Shown in pieces: positions 61,006 to 64,000 of a stretch of 64,000 nt of DNA. The stretch is from Actinomadura pelletieri DSM 43383 (lineage in GTDB: Bacteria > Actinomycetota > Actinomycetes > Streptosporangiales > Streptosporangiaceae). The translations under genes and the position numbers were made by a program. The stretch lies in the NCBI RefSeq assembly GCF_003634705.1, contig NZ_RBWU01000005.1, positions 620,001-684,000 of the forward strand, written 5' to 3'. The notes under the pieces were generated by a model, which had not been told where the DNA came from, searched no databases, and saw only the letters and a program-made list of their open reading frames with translations. How positions within the stretch are numbered: position 1 is the stretch's first letter; every line of letters begins with the position of its first letter.

Positions 61006-63000
61006 ATGCACGATCGGCCCGACCAGCTCGAACCCGAAACCCTGATGCGGGAGATCTCAGACCTCGAAGGGCGCATCGGTGAGCTGCGCCAGGCCGCTGG
61101 CGTGCCCGAACCCGATCTCCGGGTCACGCTGGACGCCGCGCTGGTCGAGTTGGAGCTGGCGCTGACCGTGCTGCGCACGATGGGCGGCGAGCACGTCGGC
61201 GAGCAGGGCGGGTCGGCGGCGGCCGAGAACGAGCGGCGGGTCCTGCGGACGGTCTTCCAGGACGCCCCCGTGCCGCTGTTCCTGTTGGATCGCAACACGA
61301 GCGTGCGGCGGGTCAACCGGCAGGCGGCGACGCTGCTCGGCACGTCGTCGGGCTATGTGTCGGGCAAGCAGTTCACGGCGTTCTGCGACATGGCGACCCG
61401 GGCGGCGGTGCGGTCGCAGCTCGCCGCGGTGGTCCGGACGGGGCGGCGGCGCCGCGTCCAGGTCCGGTTCCTGGGCCGGGACCGTCCGGTGGACGCCGTG
61501 GTGACGTTCGCGCGCGTGTGGATCCGCGGCGAACCCGATCCGATGGTCATGGTGGCCGCAGGTCCGACGAACACCCCCACCGACGACACGGCCGCCCAGG
61601 ACGGGCAGGACCCGGCGCGCTCCCCGCGGGCGAAGGTCGCGCAGACCAGGGGCGCATCGGGCGGCCCGGCCGACGACGAGGCCGTCGCGACGATCGTGCA
61701 CCGGATGGACGTCCTCGCGACCGCCAGCGAACTGCTCTTGGACGAGCCGGTCTTCAACGAGACGGTCGCGGTCCGGCGGTGCGCCAGGCTGCTGGCCGCC
61801 GAACTGGCCGACTGGGCGTTCATCGATCTGACCGTGCCGAGCGGCGGCGGCCCGGCGGGGGCCGCGCCCGCGGGCGCCCACGTCGCGGGCAAGGCGCCGC
61901 TGCGACGGCAGGTCGTGATGGGCCCGGACGACGAGCATTCCGTGGAGGCCGCGCGGACCTTGGAGGAGGTCGACCCGATCGAGGGCACGCTCCCCCACAC
62001 CGTGTTCGTCACCCGGCAGAGCGCGCTGCGGCCGCATGTGGAGAGCCTCGACGTCCTCGGGACCTGCCCGGACGGCCATCCGGTCTGCGGCAAGATCGGC
62101 GCGACCTCGGTGCTGAGCGTCCCGATCGAGGACGGCGACCGCGCCATCGGAACGATCACGCTGGCGGCGAGCGGCGAGTACGGCCCGTTCGACCTCATGG
62201 ACCTCGGTGTCGTCCAGCGCCTCGGCCGGTATCTGGCCCTGGTGATCAGGGCGGCGCGGCTGTACCGGCGCCGCGCGGAGGTCGCGGAGACGTTGCAGGC
62301 CGGGCTGCTGCCGAGGGCGCTGCCGACCATCCAGGGGGTGAGCGTCGCCGCGAAGTACCTGACGGCGACGCACGGCTCGGAGGTCGGCGGCGACTTCTAC
62401 GACGTGTTCCGCACCGAGAACGGCTGGGGTCTGATCCTCGGCGACGTGTGCGGCAAGGGCGAGGACGCGGCGGCGGTGACGGCCACGGCCCGGCACTGCG
62501 CGCGGCTGGCGTCCCGGTGGCGGTCGCGGCCCGGGGACGTGCTCGGCATCGTGAACGAGGCGCTGCTGGACGAGGACCGCTTCGTCACCGCCGTCATGGC
62601 CGGGTTGACGGTCGAGACCGAGAAGGTCATCGTGTCGCTCGGCACGGCCGGCCACCCCCCGGCGATCGTGGTCCGCGCGGACGGCGTGATCAGGACGGCG
62701 GCCCGCGGCGGTGTCCCGCTCGGCCTGTTCGAGGACTTCGAGCCGGGCCTGGACACGGTCGACCTCACCGCGGGCGACACGCTGATCCTGCATTCGGACG
62801 GCGTCCTTGAGGCGTGCGACATGATGCGGCAGGAGTTCGGGCAGGAGCGTCTGCTGGAGACCCTCGCGGCGCACGCGGGCGACACCCCCCAGGGGATGCT
62901 CGCCGGGGTGGAGCGGGTGCTGCTGGAGTTCTGCGACGGTGACCTTCGCGACGACGTGTCGATGCTGGCGATGCGGGTGGAACCACCGTCCCTTACCTGA
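61006..63000 (+). CDS. PAS-GAF-SpoIIE PP2C phosphatase regulator
   Basis: 664 residues. N-terminal coiled coil, PAS domain (about 70-190, VLRTVFQDAPVPLFLLDRNT, VRRVNRQAATLLGTSSGYV), GAF domain (about 225-425, ASELLLDEPVFNETVAVRRC) and a SpoIIE-type PP2C domain (about 430-660: GLLPRALPTIQGVSVAAKYL, GGDFYDVF, GDVCGKGEDAAAVTATARH, GTAGHPPAIVV, DLRDDVSMLAM). No C-terminal HATPase, unlike the 52161 protein. Probably dephosphorylates a STAS antagonist to release a sigma factor. 140 bp downstream of the ANTAR gene. Confidence 0.94.
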   Translation: MHDRPDQLEPETLMREISDLEGRIGELRQAAGVPEPDLRVTLDAALVELELALTVLRTMGGEHVGEQGGSAAAENERRVLRTVFQDAPVPLFLLDRNTSVRRVNRQAATLLGTSSGYVSGKQFTAFCDMATRAAVRSQLAAVVRTGRRRRVQVRFLGRDRPVDAVVTFARVWIRGEPDPMVMVAAGPTNTPTDDTAAQDGQDPARSPRAKVAQTRGASGGPADDEAVATIVHRMDVLATASELLLDEPVFNETVAVRRCARLLAAELADWAFIDLTVPSGGGPAGAAPAGAHVAGKAPLRRQVVMGPDDEHSVEAARTLEEVDPIEGTLPHTVFVTRQSALRPHVESLDVLGTCPDGHPVCGKIGATSVLSVPIEDGDRAIGTITLAASGEYGPFDLMDLGVVQRLGRYLALVIRAARLYRRRAEVAETLQAGLLPRALPTIQGVSVAAKYLTATHGSEVGGDFYDVFRTENGWGLILGDVCGKGEDAAAVTATARHCARLASRWRSRPGDVLGIVNEALLDEDRFVTAVMAGLTVETEKVIVSLGTAGHPPAIVVRADGVIRTAARGGVPLGLFEDFEPGLDTVDLTAGDTLILHSDGVLEACDMMRQEFGQERLLETLAAHAGDTPQGMLAGVERVLLEFCDGDLRDDVSMLAMRVEPPSLT

Positions 63001-63032
63001 CTGATGTCCGTTTCGCAGGGTAGATCTTTTCC

Positions 63033-63539
63033 ATGACCGTGAACCCTGCGGACAAGCCCCGCAACGAGACCGAGCACGAACGTCTCGACCGACAGTTGAT
63101 GGAACTCCTCCAGGGGTTCCGCGTCGCGGTCACCGGTGTGCAGGTTCTCTTCGCCTTCCTGCTCACCGTGCCGTTCTCCGCGAACTTCGACGAGGTCGAC
63201 GGCCCGGGAGTGACGCTGTTCTACATCGCCCTGTTCGGTGCGGCGTTCGCCTCGATCTGCTTCATCGCCCCCGTGTTCCAGCACCGGATCCTGTTCCAGC
63301 TCGGGCAGAAGCCGCTGCTGATCCGCCGCGCGAACCGGTTCGGGATCCTCGGCGCGTTCGCGCTCAGCATCTCGATCACCGCGGCGACCACGCTGATCGT
63401 CGAGTCGCTGGAGGAGAAGGCGGCCCTGACGGTCGTGACGATCGCGGTCGTCCTGCTGCTGTCCGGGTGGGCGTGGTTCGTCCAGCCCTACCTGACACGG
63501 CTGTCCGCGAGCCGCAAGCTCAAGGACAGCGACACCTGA
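63033..63539 (+). CDS. DUF6328 four-helix membrane protein
   Basis: 168 residues. Cytoplasmic N-terminus (NETEHERLDRQLMELLQGFRV), then four predicted membrane helices (VQVLFAFLLTVPF, VTLFYIALFGAAFASICFI, FGILGAFALSISITAATTL, LTVVTIAVVLLLSGWAWFV). The HERLDRQLMELLQGFRVAxTGVQVLFAFLL N-terminus is diagnostic for DUF6328, widespread in actinobacteria, unknown role. It follows the PP2C regulator by 32 bp. Confidence 0.9.
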   Translation: MTVNPADKPRNETEHERLDRQLMELLQGFRVAVTGVQVLFAFLLTVPFSANFDEVDGPGVTLFYIALFGAAFASICFIAPVFQHRILFQLGQKPLLIRRANRFGILGAFALSISITAATTLIVESLEEKAALTVVTIAVVLLLSGWAWFVQPYLTRLSASRKLKDSDT

Positions 63540-63543
63540 CCGG

Positions 63544-63583
63544 CCCCTGAACCGGTACGGCCAAAGGCCGACCGGGTCAGGGG
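63544..63583. terminator. Bidirectional nested terminator
   Basis: Outer stem CCCCTGA-CCGG with CCGG-TCAGGGG, inner stem CGGCC-AAA-GGCCG, one mismatch. Between the convergent DUF6328 and prolyl-tRNA synthetase genes. Confidence 0.8.
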
Positions 63584-63609
63584 TCGTCTCGCCGCGGGGA
63601 CCGGTTCGG

Positions 63610-64000
63610 TCAGTAGGCGCGGCCGAAGATCACGCGCCGGCCGTAGGCGGACGGACGCCCGCACTTCACGCACGCGCCCGTCTCGTCGGGCGCGTCGGCC
63701 GGGATGACCCGGGGTGTCGCGGCGGTCTCGGCCTTGACGTCGTCCTCGCACGCGGTGTCGCCGCAGTGGAACGCGCGGGCCCACCCGGACGCGACCTGCG
63801 CGACGAACGCGTCCCAGCCGTCCACGGCGGCGGTGTTGTCCTCGCGGAACGCCTCGGCCCTGGCCAGCAGGAACGACTGGAAGTCGGCGAGGATCCCGGG
63901 CAGCAGCTCGGGCAGCTTGTCCAGCGGGATCTGCTCCTTGCCCTGCCCCTCGACCGTCGGGAGCCGGCGGGCGAGGGTGGCGACACCGGCGTCGATGTCG
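63610..64000 (-). CDS. proS: Prolyl-tRNA synthetase, C-terminal part (5' end outside window)
   Basis: About 129 visible C-terminal residues; the frame is open at the window edge. The zinc-binding-like tail of the short (archaeal/eukaryotic-type, ProS3) prolyl-tRNA synthetase is present: KLPELLPGILADFQSFLLARAEAF helix, FHCGDTACEDDVKAETAATPRVIP, CVKCGRPSAYGRRVIFGRAY, with the Cys pairs CGDTAC and CVKCG and the invariant C-terminal Tyr. The enzyme charges tRNA-Pro. The remaining catalytic domain is beyond the window. Confidence 0.9.
   Translation of the reverse strand, partial: DIDAGVATLARRLPTVEGQGKEQIPLDKLPELLPGILADFQSFLLARAEAFREDNTAAVDGWDAFVAQVASGWARAFHCGDTACEDDVKAETAATPRVIPADAPDETGACVKCGRPSAYGRRVIFGRAY

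Overview
The window is high-GC actinomycete DNA from a differentiating, spore-forming lineage. The evidence is GC-rich third codon positions, frequent GTG starts, DUF397/WhiJ-type regulators, PF04672 methyltransferases, a BldG-type STAS protein, SpoIIE-type phosphatases, a Spo0M homologue and an AfsR-like BTAD regulator. The gene families fit the Streptosporangiales (for example Thermomonosporaceae/Actinomadura), but the genus is inferred and not proven. I saw no rRNA, tRNA, insertion sequence, phage module or CRISPR array. Region 1 (1-9.4 kb): the 3' end of a secreted VanY-type peptidase; an overlapping ArsR / DinB-like / SRPBCC operon behind a twin palindromic operator; a large HTH-AAA-TPR regulator; a DUF6745 gene followed by strong hairpins; a PF04672 methyltransferase; and two tandem secreted DUF4360 proteins with a clear upstream promoter. 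Region 2 (9.9-17.5 kb): a tightly overlapping four-gene MacB/FtsX-type ABC exporter operon with two permeases and two ATPases, one ATPase carrying an AbrB-like tail. Region 3 (17.5-27.8 kb): an AfsR-like regulator divergent from a DHFR-fold reductase across a SARP-like repeat; an overlapping PF04672 methyltransferase / Scr1-type HTH pair; an ECF42 sigma factor with its usual DGPF-motif partner; a PLP-dependent dehydratase; and an exported serine hydrolase. Region 4 (27.9-36.5 kb): a group 2 sigma factor, pyruvate carboxylase, and a very large CbxX/SpoVK-like protein with three ATPase modules. Region 5 (36.5-48.5 kb): a TetR regulator with its palindrome; a membrane Ser/Thr kinase with a spore-associated-protein-like ectodomain; a WhiJ-type cluster (HTH, DUF397, RsbW-like ATPase) next to a BldG-like antagonist; a two-subunit M16 peptidase; a Spo0M-like protein with a long disordered tail; and a membrane coiled-coil protein. 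Two unusual non-coding arrays lie here, with 19-bp and 186-bp periods. Region 6 (48.5-58.3 kb): two proteins of unknown function, one with a 348-bp internal tandem repeat; a PAS-GAF-PP2C-HATPase regulator; and a secreted M14 carboxypeptidase. Region 7 (58.3-64 kb): a SigR-like sigma factor without an adjacent RsrA; CBS, ANTAR and PAS-GAF-SpoIIE signalling genes; a DUF6328 membrane protein; and the 3' end of prolyl-tRNA synthetase. Two themes stand out. From 39 to 63 kb the window is dense in partner-switching parts (ATPase anti-sigma types, a STAS antagonist, two PP2C phosphatases, sigma factors). Short tandem DNA repeats also recur throughout, both inside disordered protein segments and between genes.
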